Shown: in pieces, positions 15,129-23,183 of the stretch | Layout of the letters: every line of letters begins with the position of its first letter | Numbering within the stretch: the first letter of the stretch is position 1 | Assembly: GCA_030696455.1 (NCBI GenBank) | Contig: JAUYSH010000070.1 | Coordinates: 1-56,090 of the forward strand | Source of the DNA: Elusimicrobiota bacterium | GTDB lineage: Bacteria; Elusimicrobiota; Elusimicrobia; UBA1565; UBA9628 | Direction: 5' to 3' | DNA: 56,090 nucleotides | Notes under the pieces: generated by a model | The model's database searches: none | The model's input: the letters and a program-made list of their open reading frames with translations, nothing else | What the model was told of the DNA's origin: nothing | Made by a program: the position numbers and the translations under genes

Positions 15129-16004
15129 TCACGCTGTTGGGCCGGCACCGACTCTAGAATTTCTCGAGTCGCTGAGTCGAGCGATAATCGGCGCTGAAAC
15201 CTTGCGAGCCGCCTCCGCCGCCGCGTTGCGGGCCCGGGCCTGGCGCCGCGCCATCCAGGGGCGATACCAGATATAGACGCCCGAGAGCGACAGCGCGATC
15301 AGCGCCAGGCCCGTCAGGTCGACGAAGAGGAAGAACCACGGGCCGAAGAACTCCCCGGTGTGGAGGTCCAGGACCAGCTTACCCAGGTCCATGCGATTCT
15401 TCCCGGCCTCGAGCGGCAGGGTCGTCGTCGTCACCCGTCCGCCCGCGTCGAGGATGAGCACTCCCTCCTTGGCGGCGAGGATCATGCCTTCTCCGGCCGG
15501 AAGCAGGTCGCGAACGTTCGGATCCCTCTCGAACGCGGCAAGCCGCTCCCACCGGCCCTCGCGGCGGGCATAGACGCCGTCCGCCGTCGCCGCCGCGAGT
15601 CCGCGCGGCGTCATGGCCGCCGCGCGCGCCTCGCTTCCCGCCAGCTCGGCCGTCCACGTGCGGCCGCCGTCCCGGCTCGAGAAAAGGCCTTCCTTCGCGA
15701 AGGCGAGATGCTCTCCGCCGACGGCGCTCAGGCGGTTGGCGGACGCGTCCAGCACGAGCCGCCACCCCTCTTCTTCTTGGAGGAAAACCCCCTGCTTCGT
15801 GGCGCTCAGCATGCCGGCGGGAGCCGCCAGAAGGTCGAAAGCGTCGGCCGTCCGCGGAGCCGCGGCGCCGGGCAGGCGAAACGTCGTTTTCTTGAGGTTC
15901 AGCGATTTGGCGTGCACGAGCAGGACGCCGGTCGCCGAGACGAGAAGGACGGTCAGCGTCGCGAACAGCCCGAAGTACTTGTGGATCTTGAGGATGAGCT
16001 TCAT
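15129..16004 (-). CDS. PepSY-TM-like membrane protein with propeller-like insert
   Basis: A 291-residue protein with two ends typical of PepSY_TM proteins: KIHKYFGLFATLTVLLVSATGVLLVH (TM1) and LDLHTGEFFGPWFFLFVDLTGLALIALSLSGVYIWYRP (last TM). The periplasmic middle (~45-220) lacks recognisable PepSY repeats. It contains BNR/propeller-like strands instead (GLFSSRDGGRTWTAEL, DGVYARREGRWERL, EGMILAAKEGVLIL). PepSY_TM proteins near TonB receptors often act in ferric-siderophore reduction. Its ATG abuts the receptor stop (TAA-ATG), so expression is coupled. A reductase role is inferred. Confidence 0.75.
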   Translation of the reverse strand: MKLILKIHKYFGLFATLTVLLVSATGVLLVHAKSLNLKKTTFRLPGAAAPRTADAFDLLAAPAGMLSATKQGVFLQEEEGWRLVLDASANRLSAVGGEHLAFAKEGLFSSRDGGRTWTAELAGSEARAAAMTPRGLAAATADGVYARREGRWERLAAFERDPNVRDLLPAGEGMILAAKEGVLILDAGGRVTTTTLPLEAGKNRMDLGKLVLDLHTGEFFGPWFFLFVDLTGLALIALSLSGVYIWYRPWMARRQARARNAAAEAARKVSAPIIARLSDSRNSRVGAGPTA

Positions 16005-18131
16005 TTAGAACTCCATGCTGAGGCCGAAGTAGAATGTGCGTCCCGCCCTTTCTTCCTCGCGTCTCAGGCCGTCGTCCTTGACCTTGAGCTCGTCGAAGAG
16101 GTTCAGCACGCTGGCGTAAACGCTGACACCCCGTCCCAGGCGCTGCTTGACCGAGGCGTCCCACTGCAGGAACGGGGCGGTCACCTTGGTCGGGGCGATC
16201 GTCTCGTCCACCATCTCTCCGACGTAGTTGAGGCCCACGGAAGCCGAGAATCCGGATCCGGCCGCGTCCCAGCGCCCGATGAGGTTCGCGATGTCCTCCG
16301 GGTTGTCCTTGAGTCGGCGGCGTTGGCCCGTGGCCGCGTCCTTGACGTGGGCGTATTGGCGGGTATAGTTGGCCAGCACGGTGGCCTCCGGCAGGCCGAT
16401 GAGCTCGAGCGTCGTCTTCGCCTCGAACTCGGCTCCCACCACGTCGGCCGCGCCGGCGTTTCGAGGCCTCACGAGCGGCAGGCCCGTCGGCGCGTCGATG
16501 CCGGTCGTCTGCTTCTCGATGACGCCGTTGATGCGCTTATAGAAGCCGCCAGCGGCGATGAGCCCGTTCTTGCCCAGGTACTGCTCCAGGCCCGCCTCGA
16601 CGTTGACCGAGCGGGCCGCGTCCAGGTCGGGATTGCCTTCCTCGACCTTGTCGGCCTTGACCGAGCGGGTCGGGACCTTGTCCCGGAACGCCGGCCGGCT
16701 GATGGTCCGGCCGGCCGAGGCGCGCGCCTGAAGAGAGTCGCGCACGCGGTACAGGGCGTGGATCGACGGGTTCCAGTCGACGAAGTCTCCGCGGGCGGAA
16801 CGCCCGCCGCCGCTTCGGTAGCCCCCGTCCGTGGCCTCGACGCGCACGCCCGGGGTCAGCACGAGCTTCTCGGTCAAGGAGGCCTCGTCCATGATGAAGG
16901 CGGCGACGATGGTCTCATCGACGCGATAGCTGTCGTCGGCGACGGTCTTGTCCGTCCGCACGCCCGCCGGGCTGATTTCCCAGTTGCTCTTGTTGACCCT
17001 GCGGTCCTTGTCCCGCCACTTGAGCCCCATGGACAGCGCGTGCTCGGTCCGCCACGGGCCGCTCCATGGCGATTTGAGCTCCACGGCGGCCGTCCGATCC
17101 CGGTCCTGCTTGCGCTCGTCCTCGAACAGGTCCTTGGTGAAGGGCAGCGCGGCCCCGGTGAACTGCGCCGTCTTCTTCTCCTTGTTCTCCTCGTTCATCG
17201 CCCAGGAGCCTTCCAGCTTCAGCACGGAGCCTCCCTTGAAGCGGTGCTCCCAGTCGGCGGCGAAGCTCTCGAGCGTCGCGTATTTGACCTCGCGCTCGCG
17301 GTTGAGGCTCTTGTTGGCTCCGGTCGCGCGGTTCTTCACGAGCCGGTCCTTGTCCTTGCTCTCGGTCTGGTCGCTGAGCAGCGGATGAAGCGACAGGCGG
17401 TCGCGCTCCCCGAGCCGGAGCTCGAGGTCGAGCAGGCCCGAGGTCGTCAAAGTCCGGACCACCTCGGTCTCGCTCTCGGTTTCATTGCGGGCGGAGTCGG
17501 AGACGGTCTTGTCCTTGCCGCGGAACTCGTCGTTCCTGGTCCCTCCGGCCTGCAGGCCGAGGGGGCCGAACCGGTCGCCGAAGCCGGCCGTCAGCTTGTC
17601 GCCGAGCCTGCGGGCGCGGTCGTTGAGAGACCCGCCGGCCGAGACGCTGATCGAGCGCTCCTGGGGGGGACGCTTGAGGATGATGTTGACGAAGCCGGCC
17701 ACCGCGTCGGCGTCGTGGGAGGCGTTGGGGCTCTTGTACACCTCCATGCGCTCGATCTGCTCGACGGGGATGCGGTCGAGCGCGAACTCCCGCTTCTCGC
17801 CTCCGCCGGGGGGGCGGTTGCCGTTGATCAGGATGTTCTGGAATTCCTTGTCGAGCCCGTTCATCCTGATATCCTTGTTCGTGGACGGCGGGCCCGAGAA
17901 AAAGAGCCTCGGCAGGCGCCGCAGGACGTCGGCCGCGGTCTGTCCGCCGAGTTCGCCCATCTCCTTGCGGGTGATGACCGTCTTCGAGGTGGCGCTCTCC
18001 CGCCTTTCCTCGAGGGCGCGGGCCTCGGCGTCGACGGCGACGACGACCTCGTCCAGCATCACTTCTTGGGCGTAAGCCCCCGCGGGCTCCAGCATCATCG
18101 CGGCCGTCAGCAGCAGACGAATCGTAGTCAC
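16005..18131 (-). CDS. TonB-dependent outer-membrane receptor
   Basis: A 708-residue receptor: signal peptide to AYAQ (about 22), then TonB-box-like EVMLDEVVVAVDA. The plug domain contains GGQTAADVLRRLPRLFFSG, MNGLDKEFQNILINGNRPPGG and VEVYKSPNASHDADAVAGFVNIILK. A long 22-strand-type barrel ends in FYFGLSMEF with terminal Phe. It starts at GTG 18131 with AAGGAG upstream. It would import an iron chelate or similar ligand using the TonB-ExbB-ExbD complex encoded upstream in the same operon. The ligand cannot be inferred. Confidence 0.93.
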   Translation of the reverse strand: MTTIRLLLTAAMMLEPAGAYAQEVMLDEVVVAVDAEARALEERRESATSKTVITRKEMGELGGQTAADVLRRLPRLFFSGPPSTNKDIRMNGLDKEFQNILINGNRPPGGGEKREFALDRIPVEQIERMEVYKSPNASHDADAVAGFVNIILKRPPQERSISVSAGGSLNDRARRLGDKLTAGFGDRFGPLGLQAGGTRNDEFRGKDKTVSDSARNETESETEVVRTLTTSGLLDLELRLGERDRLSLHPLLSDQTESKDKDRLVKNRATGANKSLNREREVKYATLESFAADWEHRFKGGSVLKLEGSWAMNEENKEKKTAQFTGAALPFTKDLFEDERKQDRDRTAAVELKSPWSGPWRTEHALSMGLKWRDKDRRVNKSNWEISPAGVRTDKTVADDSYRVDETIVAAFIMDEASLTEKLVLTPGVRVEATDGGYRSGGGRSARGDFVDWNPSIHALYRVRDSLQARASAGRTISRPAFRDKVPTRSVKADKVEEGNPDLDAARSVNVEAGLEQYLGKNGLIAAGGFYKRINGVIEKQTTGIDAPTGLPLVRPRNAGAADVVGAEFEAKTTLELIGLPEATVLANYTRQYAHVKDAATGQRRRLKDNPEDIANLIGRWDAAGSGFSASVGLNYVGEMVDETIAPTKVTAPFLQWDASVKQRLGRGVSVYASVLNLFDELKVKDDGLRREEERAGRTFYFGLSMEF

Positions 18132-18143
18132 GTTAAGTCTCCT

Positions 18144-18815
18144 TCATAATGAGCCGAGCGCGTTCGCCGCGCCCCGCAGTTCGAAGCGGATCGGCAAGGT
18201 CACTTCGCAGGCCACGGCCTGCCCGAGCTTGTCGTACGCCGGCGCGAAGATCGCCTTGCGCACCTTGCGCAGGGCGACCTCGTTGAGCGCGCCGTAGGCG
18301 CCATGAAGCAACCGGGCGTCGCGCACTTTTCCTTCCTCGTCGATCATGACCGTCAAGACGACCCGGCCGTCCTTCCCGGCCTCGCGCGCCACGCGCGGAT
18401 AGTCCTGTGGGCCGATGAAATTGCGCAGCCAGCGCGGCTTGCGCGCGGTCTGCGCGGCGGGGATATAGACGCCCCGGCCTTCTCCGGTGCCCCCGCCGCC
18501 GCCGTTCTCGGCGCAGGGAGCCGCGCAGGGCGCCTGCGGGACGGCCTCGGCTTCGGGCGGCGCGGCCGGGACGGGCTCCGCGGCGGAGGGGGCCGGCGCC
18601 GGACCTCGCGCGGGGGCGGTCCAGGCCGGAGCGGGCAGGGCGCGGCCGCCGCCGGGATTCGGCGCGGCCTGCGCCAGGGAGGCGAACGACAGATCGAGAT
18701 CCGCCACGATGGGCGAAGACGCGCCGGTATGAAACCAGCCCCAGAGCGCGGTCGCGGCGACGGCGTGGAGCGCCGCCGACAGCAGGACGCCGCGCGGGAG
18801 CGTGGCTTCAGGCAC
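18144..18815 (-). CDS. tonB: TonB family protein
   Basis: A 223-residue energy transducer: N-terminal TM anchor (about 8-27), a Pro/Ala-rich periplasmic spacer (~45-115) with a poly-Gly stretch, and a C-terminal TonB domain (DYPRVAREAGKDGRVVLTVMIDEEGKVRDARLL...RKAIFAPA). It links the ExbBD motor to the outer-membrane receptor. The ATG lies inside the end of exbD (8-nt overlap). Two cysteines in the spacer (APCAAPC) are unusual for this region. Confidence 0.92.
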   Translation of the reverse strand: MPEATLPRGVLLSAALHAVAATALWGWFHTGASSPIVADLDLSFASLAQAAPNPGGGRALPAPAWTAPARGPAPAPSAAEPVPAAPPEAEAVPQAPCAAPCAENGGGGGTGEGRGVYIPAAQTARKPRWLRNFIGPQDYPRVAREAGKDGRVVLTVMIDEEGKVRDARLLHGAYGALNEVALRKVRKAIFAPAYDKLGQAVACEVTLPIRFELRGAANALGSL

Positions 18816-19221
18816 CGGAATGCTCCCCGGCCAGGGCCACGCGCGTCACGCCCGCCTTCCGGATCGAGTCGAGGATGTCCACGACCCGCTGGTAAGGCAG
18901 GCGGCCGTCGGCGGCCACGGTGACGCGCACCCCGGGGTTCGCCGCCGCCTCGCTGCGAAGGGCGGAGATCAGCCCATCGAGGTCGACCGGCGACCGCATC
19001 AGCCGCAGCGCGCCCTCCTCGTCCACGGTGACCGTCAGGCCGGGGGTCGCGGTCGCCGCCGCGGCCGCGGTCTTGGGCAGCTGTATCTTCAGCTCCGAGC
19101 CGGACGTCAGGTGCGCCGTCACCATGAAGACGACCAGGAGCACGAGCATGATGTCCACGAGCGGGGTGACGTTGATGCCCGTGACGGTCCCGTCGTCGGC
19201 CGCGTCGAGGGAGGCGCTCAC
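18808..19221 (-). CDS. exbD: Biopolymer transport protein ExbD
   Basis: A 137-residue proton-channel subunit: short cytoplasmic N-terminus ending INVTPLVDIMLVLLVVFMV with the essential TM Asp, then a periplasmic domain (VTVDEEGALRLMRSPVDLDGL...GRLPYQRVVDILDSIRKAGV). It uses a GTG start at 19221 overlapping the exbB stop as GTGA. The longer open frame to 19818 is a shadow of exbB. Confidence 0.93.
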   Translation of the reverse strand: MSASLDAADDGTVTGINVTPLVDIMLVLLVVFMVTAHLTSGSELKIQLPKTAAAAATATPGLTVTVDEEGALRLMRSPVDLDGLISALRSEAAANPGVRVTVAADGRLPYQRVVDILDSIRKAGVTRVALAGEHSGA

Positions 19222-19868
19222 GCCGCGGCCTCTTCGCGCGAGAGCTCGGCGCGACGCTCGCGCAGATGGCTTTGGAGAAGGTGGATCAGGCTTTGGGCGT
19301 TCGTGACCTTCTTCTTGAGCCGCGTCTGGAAGACGTTGTTGGCCGCCACCGCGGGGATGGCGACGAGGATGCCGAAGGCCGTCGCGACCAGGGCCGACGA
19401 TATCCCCGCCATGACGATCGACGAGCCTCCGGCCCCCGAGAGCGCCAGGTCGTTGAAGGCCTTGATGATCCCCAGCACGGTGCCGAAGAGGCCGATGAAC
19501 GGGGCGTTGTTGCCCAGGGTCGCCAGCACGATCAGGCCGCTCTCGAGGTGGGAGCGCTCGAGGAGGAGCCGCGACAGCATCGCCTGCTCGGCGGAGGCCG
19601 CGCCCTTGCCCGCGCTCTCCAGCCCGGCGAGCGCGACGCGCGCCTCGAGGCCGCGCTCGCCCTCGGCGAACCGGCGCGCTCCGCCCCGGTCGCCCCGGTC
19701 GAGCCTTTCGCGAAGCCCCCCGAGCAGCGACGCGAAATCCCCGCCGTCGGCGCGGAAGACCCACCACCGCTCGAGCATGATCCCGAGCGAGCCCACGCTG
19801 GCGGCGACGAGCAGCCACAAGACCCAGACGTCTCCGATCAGCGCGGCCTTCTTGAAAAGCTCGATCAT
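19218..19868 (-). CDS. exbB: Biopolymer transport protein ExbB (MotA/TolQ/ExbB)
   Basis: A 216-residue three-TM proton-channel subunit. TM1 is VWVLWLLVAASVGSLGIML. The conserved core GLIVLATLGNNAPFIGLFGTVLGIIKAFNDLA carries the TM2 signature. TM3 is GISSALVATAFGILVAIPAVAANN. I use ATG 19868 with AAGGAG 6 nt upstream rather than the earlier in-frame codon at 19898. It is first in the iron-uptake operon, with two copies of the shared 23-bp operator between it and the divergent gene. Confidence 0.93.
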   Translation of the reverse strand: MIELFKKAALIGDVWVLWLLVAASVGSLGIMLERWWVFRADGGDFASLLGGLRERLDRGDRGGARRFAEGERGLEARVALAGLESAGKGAASAEQAMLSRLLLERSHLESGLIVLATLGNNAPFIGLFGTVLGIIKAFNDLALSGAGGSSIVMAGISSALVATAFGILVAIPAVAANNVFQTRLKKKVTNAQSLIHLLQSHLRERRAELSREEAAA

Positions 19869-19878
19869 GGCGTTCTCC

Positions 19879-19901
19879 TTATTGAAACTAAATCTCAATA
19901 A
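19879..19901. promoter_or_regulatory. Fur-type operator copy 1, TTATTGA-N9-TCAATAA
   Basis: A 23-bp inverted repeat between exbB and the divergent OMP gene, downstream of the exbB -10 box. It has 7-bp arms identical to the copies at 19919 and 24040. Confidence 0.7.
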
Positions 19902-19902
19902 G

Positions 19903-19932
19903 AATATAGCATGAGTCCTTATTGAAATGCAA
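19903..19932 (-). promoter_or_regulatory. Promoter of the exbB operon
   Basis: Minus strand TTGCAT (19932-19927), 18-nt spacer, TATATT (19908-19903). The -35 lies inside operator copy 2. The apbE promoter has the same layout and much of the same sequence. Confidence 0.65.
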
Positions 19933-19941
19933 TCTCAATAA
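19919..19941. promoter_or_regulatory. Fur-type operator copy 2, TTATTGA-N9-TCAATAA
   Basis: The second 23-bp box, covering the exbB -35. The divergent gene at 19969 starts 28 nt away, so both directions may be controlled. Confidence 0.7.
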
Positions 19942-19968
19942 CGGTTGGAGCGTTGCAGGGTTGTGTTC

Positions 19969-20733
19969 ATGATGAACGGAAAATATGTTCGCGCCGTCCT
20001 GCTCGCCTGCCTCGCCGCGCCCGCCTCCGCGGAGCACCCCCTGATCACAGACGACGCCGGGACCCAGGGGCGGGGAAAGATCCAACTCGAGCTGGTCGCG
20101 GAGTACGCCCGCTCGGAGGACGCCGGCACGGTCGAGAAGATCTTCGTCGGACCCACGATGCCGGTGCTGTCCATCGGCCTCTTGGACAGCGTGGACCTCG
20201 TTTCCGGCATCTCCTATCAGCGTACCTCCGTCGAGGACGGCGAGTCCCGCACAACCCAATCGGGCGCGGCGGATTTCGCGCTGGACGTCAAATGGCGCTT
20301 TTACGAGCGCGACGGCCTGGGCCTCGCCTTGAAGCCGGGCCTGACCTTGCCGACGGGAGACGAGACGAAGGGCTTGGGCGCCGGAAAATCCACCCAACGT
20401 CTCTTCGCCATCGCCACGAAGGAGGCCGGCCCATGGGCTTTCCATGGGAATGTCGGATATACGAGGAACGCCAACCGAGCCGGCGACCGCGAGACCTTGT
20501 GGCATGCCTCGGCGGCGGTGACGCGGGACGTCGTCCGAGATCTCAAGGCGACCGCCAACGTCGGCGTGGAAACAGACTCGGATCCTCACTCCCGCCGGAT
20601 GCCGGCCTACGCGCTGGCCGGGCTCGTCTATAGCGTTTCGGACCGTTTGGCCTTGGACGTCGGTGCGAGGAGGAGCTTCAACGTATCCGGTACGGCCTAC
20701 GCCGTCCTGGCGGGGATGACCATACGGCTGTAG
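19969..20733 (+). CDS. Outer-membrane beta-barrel protein (MetA-pathway/transporter type)
   Basis: A 254-residue exported protein: signal peptide to AAPASAE (about 20), then EHPLITDDAGTQGRGKIQLELVAEY, which is typical of the Phenol_MetA_deg-like outer-membrane family, and a series of amphipathic strands (PTMPVLSIGLLDSVDLVSGISY, GLTLPTGDETKGLG, FHGNVGYTRN) ending GMTIRL. Function is unknown; the family consists of small barrels often annotated as transporters. It is divergent from exbB across the double operator, so iron-responsive expression is likely. Either of two adjacent ATGs (19969, 19972) could be used. Confidence 0.8.
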   Translation: MMNGKYVRAVLLACLAAPASAEHPLITDDAGTQGRGKIQLELVAEYARSEDAGTVEKIFVGPTMPVLSIGLLDSVDLVSGISYQRTSVEDGESRTTQSGAADFALDVKWRFYERDGLGLALKPGLTLPTGDETKGLGAGKSTQRLFAIATKEAGPWAFHGNVGYTRNANRAGDRETLWHASAAVTRDVVRDLKATANVGVETDSDPHSRRMPAYALAGLVYSVSDRLALDVGARRSFNVSGTAYAVLAGMTIRL

Positions 20734-20785
20734 GAATCCTCGCCCCTCGACGGCCGCCCCTCTCGCCGTTTTTATTTCCGGATGG

Positions 20786-20831
20786 GGACTTATCCACGCT
20801 GTTCACAGCGGCACTGTCGTCAACGACAGTG
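20786..20831. repeat. 46-bp intergenic repeat with DnaA-box-like core, copy 1
   Basis: Matches 42892-42937 (reverse orientation) at 45 of 46 positions. It contains TTATCCACG (one off the DnaA box TTATNCACA), CTGTTCACAG and the inverted repeat ACTGTCGT-CA-ACGACAGT. It lies between convergent genes. Confidence 0.85.
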
Positions 20832-20852
20832 GACAGGGAGGCGAAGGTTGGG

Positions 20853-21350
20853 CTAGGCGCGGCGGTGGTGGCCGCGACCGGCCTTATAAAGGAACGTCGC
20901 GAGGACGACGATGAGCAGGGCGAGCACGGCCTGGAAGGTCAGGAAGCAGGCGATCTTCAGGACGGCGAAGGACGGCGAGACGAAGCGCACCAGCCAGCCC
21001 GAGGCCTCGCCCAGGAACGCCGAGCCGAAGCCGAGGCCGATGATCCAGCGCTTGGCGCGGTCCTCCCACGGCGCGAAGATCGCCAGATGCGTGAGCAGGA
21101 GGATCATGACGCCCATCGTGGCGAGGTGGGCGTGGCTGACCTCGAGCATCGAGGCGGCGCTGCGCGGCTGGGAATACTCCTCGGCGTCGCCCAGGTAGTA
21201 GGCCTGCACCGAGGCGGGGGTGAGGCTCATGCGCTTGAGGTACATCGCGCCGTTCGTGAACCAGAGGCCGCCGGCGAACAGCAAGGTCCAGGATAAGGTC
21301 AGCCTCATCAGAGGATTGTTCTGGAAGCCGCCGCCCTGCATGTATTTCAC
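20853..21350 (-). CDS. Four-TM membrane protein with conserved-looking histidines
   Basis: A 165-residue integral membrane protein with four hydrophobic helices (about 15-35, 70-95, 100-125, 130-155). The second carries EVSHAHLATMGVMILLLTHLAIFA, whose spaced His residues could bind b-type heme. I do not recognise the family with certainty. It is the last gene of the apbE-porin-FMN-binding operon, where such a protein could pass electrons from the quinone pool to the flavoprotein. GTG 21350 is used; an ATG at 21341 is an alternative. Confidence 0.65.
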   Translation of the reverse strand: MKYMQGGGFQNNPLMRLTLSWTLLFAGGLWFTNGAMYLKRMSLTPASVQAYYLGDAEEYSQPRSAASMLEVSHAHLATMGVMILLLTHLAIFAPWEDRAKRWIIGLGFGSAFLGEASGWLVRFVSPSFAVLKIACFLTFQAVLALLIVVLATFLYKAGRGHHRRA

Positions 21351-21363
21351 GGGCGAGAGTCTA

Positions 21364-21909
21364 TCACTTCGCGGGCGGCGCGTTAAGCACCTGGTGGACG
21401 GCCAGGACGCGGCGCACGGAGCGGGTCACCGACTCGGCGGTCAACGTGGCCCCGGTGATGTTGCGCAGGCCGCGGCGGATGACAAGCTCGTCGTCGAGCT
21501 TGCGGCCCTGGAGCTGCGCCAGCCAGCGGTCGGAGGCCATGAAGTCGTCGGGCTCGGCGAAGGAGAGCACCTCGACGAAGGCGACCGTGCCGCCGGCCCC
21601 CACCACGATCATCACCGTCTCGTTCATCGTGCGCACGAGATGGGACTCGAAATACGCGGTCGTGGAGCCCGAGACGTAGTAGGTCCAGACCTTGGTGTCG
21701 AGCTTGGCCTGAGCGGTCTGCTCGACGGCCTTGGCCTGCGCGTCGGTCAGGAACGCCGTGCGGCGCTCCGGGGGCGCTTTGGGGAAGGCGACGGCGAGGG
21801 CGTCCTTCTGCGACATCAGCACGCGCGCCCGCGCCGGGGCCGCCCCGAGAAGGGCGGCCCCGGCCAGGACGGCGGCGGCTAGAAGATGTACGCGAGCCCC
21901 ATGTTCCAT
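21364..21909 (-). CDS. Secreted FMN-binding domain protein (ApbE substrate)
   Basis: A 181-residue protein with an Ala-rich signal peptide (to about 28) and an FMN-binding domain like NqrC/RnfG. The flavinylation motif is in RNITGATLTAESV, where the Thr after Gly-Ala would receive FMN through a phosphoester bond. It would act as a periplasmic or outer-membrane electron carrier. The gene starts inside the 3' end of the porin gene (31-nt overlap, different frame) and sits in one operon with the flavin transferase ApbE that would modify it. Confidence 0.85.
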   Translation of the reverse strand: MEHGARVHLLAAAVLAGAALLGAAPARARVLMSQKDALAVAFPKAPPERRTAFLTDAQAKAVEQTAQAKLDTKVWTYYVSGSTTAYFESHLVRTMNETVMIVVGAGGTVAFVEVLSFAEPDDFMASDRWLAQLQGRKLDDELVIRRGLRNITGATLTAESVTRSVRRVLAVHQVLNAPPAK

Positions 21910-23183
21910 TGATTGGTGCCGGTGCGGGCCTGGTTGAGCATCCACTGGTGGTCGGCCTTGATCGCGATCTGCGGGATCGGCTTGTACGTCAGGCCGGCCG
22001 TGTACTCCACCCGGCTGTTCTGCGGATTCTTGGCGAACGCCGACGGCGTGTCCGCCTGGGTATCATACCTCTCGTAGCGGAAGAACGGGGCGAGGTAGTG
22101 GCCCTTGTTGTTCTTGACGATCGAGAGCACGTCATAGGCGCCTTCCACGTAGCCGCCGAACTGCTTGCTGCCGACGGAGGTCCGTCCCGCGTTGGTGAAG
22201 CCCTGCGTGATGTTGACCAGGTCCGCGTTGCCGACGCGGCCCTCGGCGTACAGCGCCCGGAACTCGGCGCCGCGGTACTCGGCCTTCAAGTGGCCCTCCC
22301 ACATCGTCACGGGCACGGAGTTGACGACCAGGCTCTGGTCGGCCTGGCCGACGTAGAACGAGCCGCCGACCATGACGCCCTGGACGGGCTTGTAGTCGAG
22401 GCGCGTGACCGAGGCGAAGTCCTCGGCGAAGCTCCTGGCGCCCGAGGAGCGCCCGCTGCGCAGGCCGGTCGAGGAACTGAAGCCGGTCACGCCGGTGTTC
22501 GTCGTGGACTGCAGGCCCGTCACGACGTACGACCGGTAGGAGACGGGGCCGATGTCGCCGAATACACCCGCGCCGTTCTCACGCCAGGTCGTGGGGATGA
22601 CGTTGCGCTCGACGCTGGTGCGCTGGACGCCGTGGAAGGTCGTGGGCTCGTGGATCTCGTTCTGCAGGCCCATGGGCACGAGCAGCGTTCCCGCGCGCAC
22701 GCCGATCTCGGGGAGGAAGCGGAAGTCCACGTAAGCCTGCTCGACGGAGACTTCGCCGCGCGCGCCCGCGTTGGCGGTGGTCCCGTGCTCGAACTCGAGC
22801 TCGGAGTTGAAGACGATCCAGTCGTTGAACTTGTAGCCCACGTACAGGATCGCGCGGAGGAAGTCGACCGTGTCCTTCGTCGTCGCCGGGGAGGCGTTCT
22901 GTCGGCGCTTGGAGAGGTTCGTGTAGACCATCTCGCCGTAGCCGCCGAAGGAGACCTTGTTGGCGCGGGAGCGGTAGACCTTGGACGCGGCGGGAGCGAC
23001 GTCCAGGGCGGTCGCCTCGGCGATGGGATCGGCGGCCTCGCCGAGCTTGAGCTTCTCGATCTCCTGGGTCAGGACGTCGACCTTGCGCTCGAGCTCGCCG
23101 AACTTGGCGGCGTCCTGGGCGAAGGCGGGGGCGGACGACAGGGCGAGGCAGACGGCGAGCGACGCGCGGATGAGGGGCTTCAT
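21879..23183 (-). CDS. Outer-membrane porin with N-terminal coiled-coil segment
   Basis: A 434-residue exported protein: signal peptide to AFAQ (about 23), then a short coiled coil (FGELERKVDVLTQEIEKLKLGE) as in OprP/OprO-like and DcaP-like porins, and a 16-strand-type barrel (VSFGGYGEMVYTN...) ending in WNMGLAYIF with terminal Phe. It shares ATGA with the apbE stop and has a GGAGGT site. In this operon it may anchor or expose the flavoprotein, or import phosphate or another anion; the ligand is not readable from sequence. Confidence 0.85.
   Translation of the reverse strand: MKPLIRASLAVCLALSSAPAFAQDAAKFGELERKVDVLTQEIEKLKLGEAADPIAEATALDVAPAASKVYRSRANKVSFGGYGEMVYTNLSKRRQNASPATTKDTVDFLRAILYVGYKFNDWIVFNSELEFEHGTTANAGARGEVSVEQAYVDFRFLPEIGVRAGTLLVPMGLQNEIHEPTTFHGVQRTSVERNVIPTTWRENGAGVFGDIGPVSYRSYVVTGLQSTTNTGVTGFSSSTGLRSGRSSGARSFAEDFASVTRLDYKPVQGVMVGGSFYVGQADQSLVVNSVPVTMWEGHLKAEYRGAEFRALYAEGRVGNADLVNITQGFTNAGRTSVGSKQFGGYVEGAYDVLSIVKNNKGHYLAPFFRYERYDTQADTPSAFAKNPQNSRVEYTAGLTYKPIPQIAIKADHQWMLNQARTGTNQWNMGLAYIF

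Noticed and set aside
15360-18149. 929-codon frame on the plus strand
   Set aside because: Antisense of the TonB-dependent receptor and PepSY-like gene, whose motifs are unmistakable on the minus strand.
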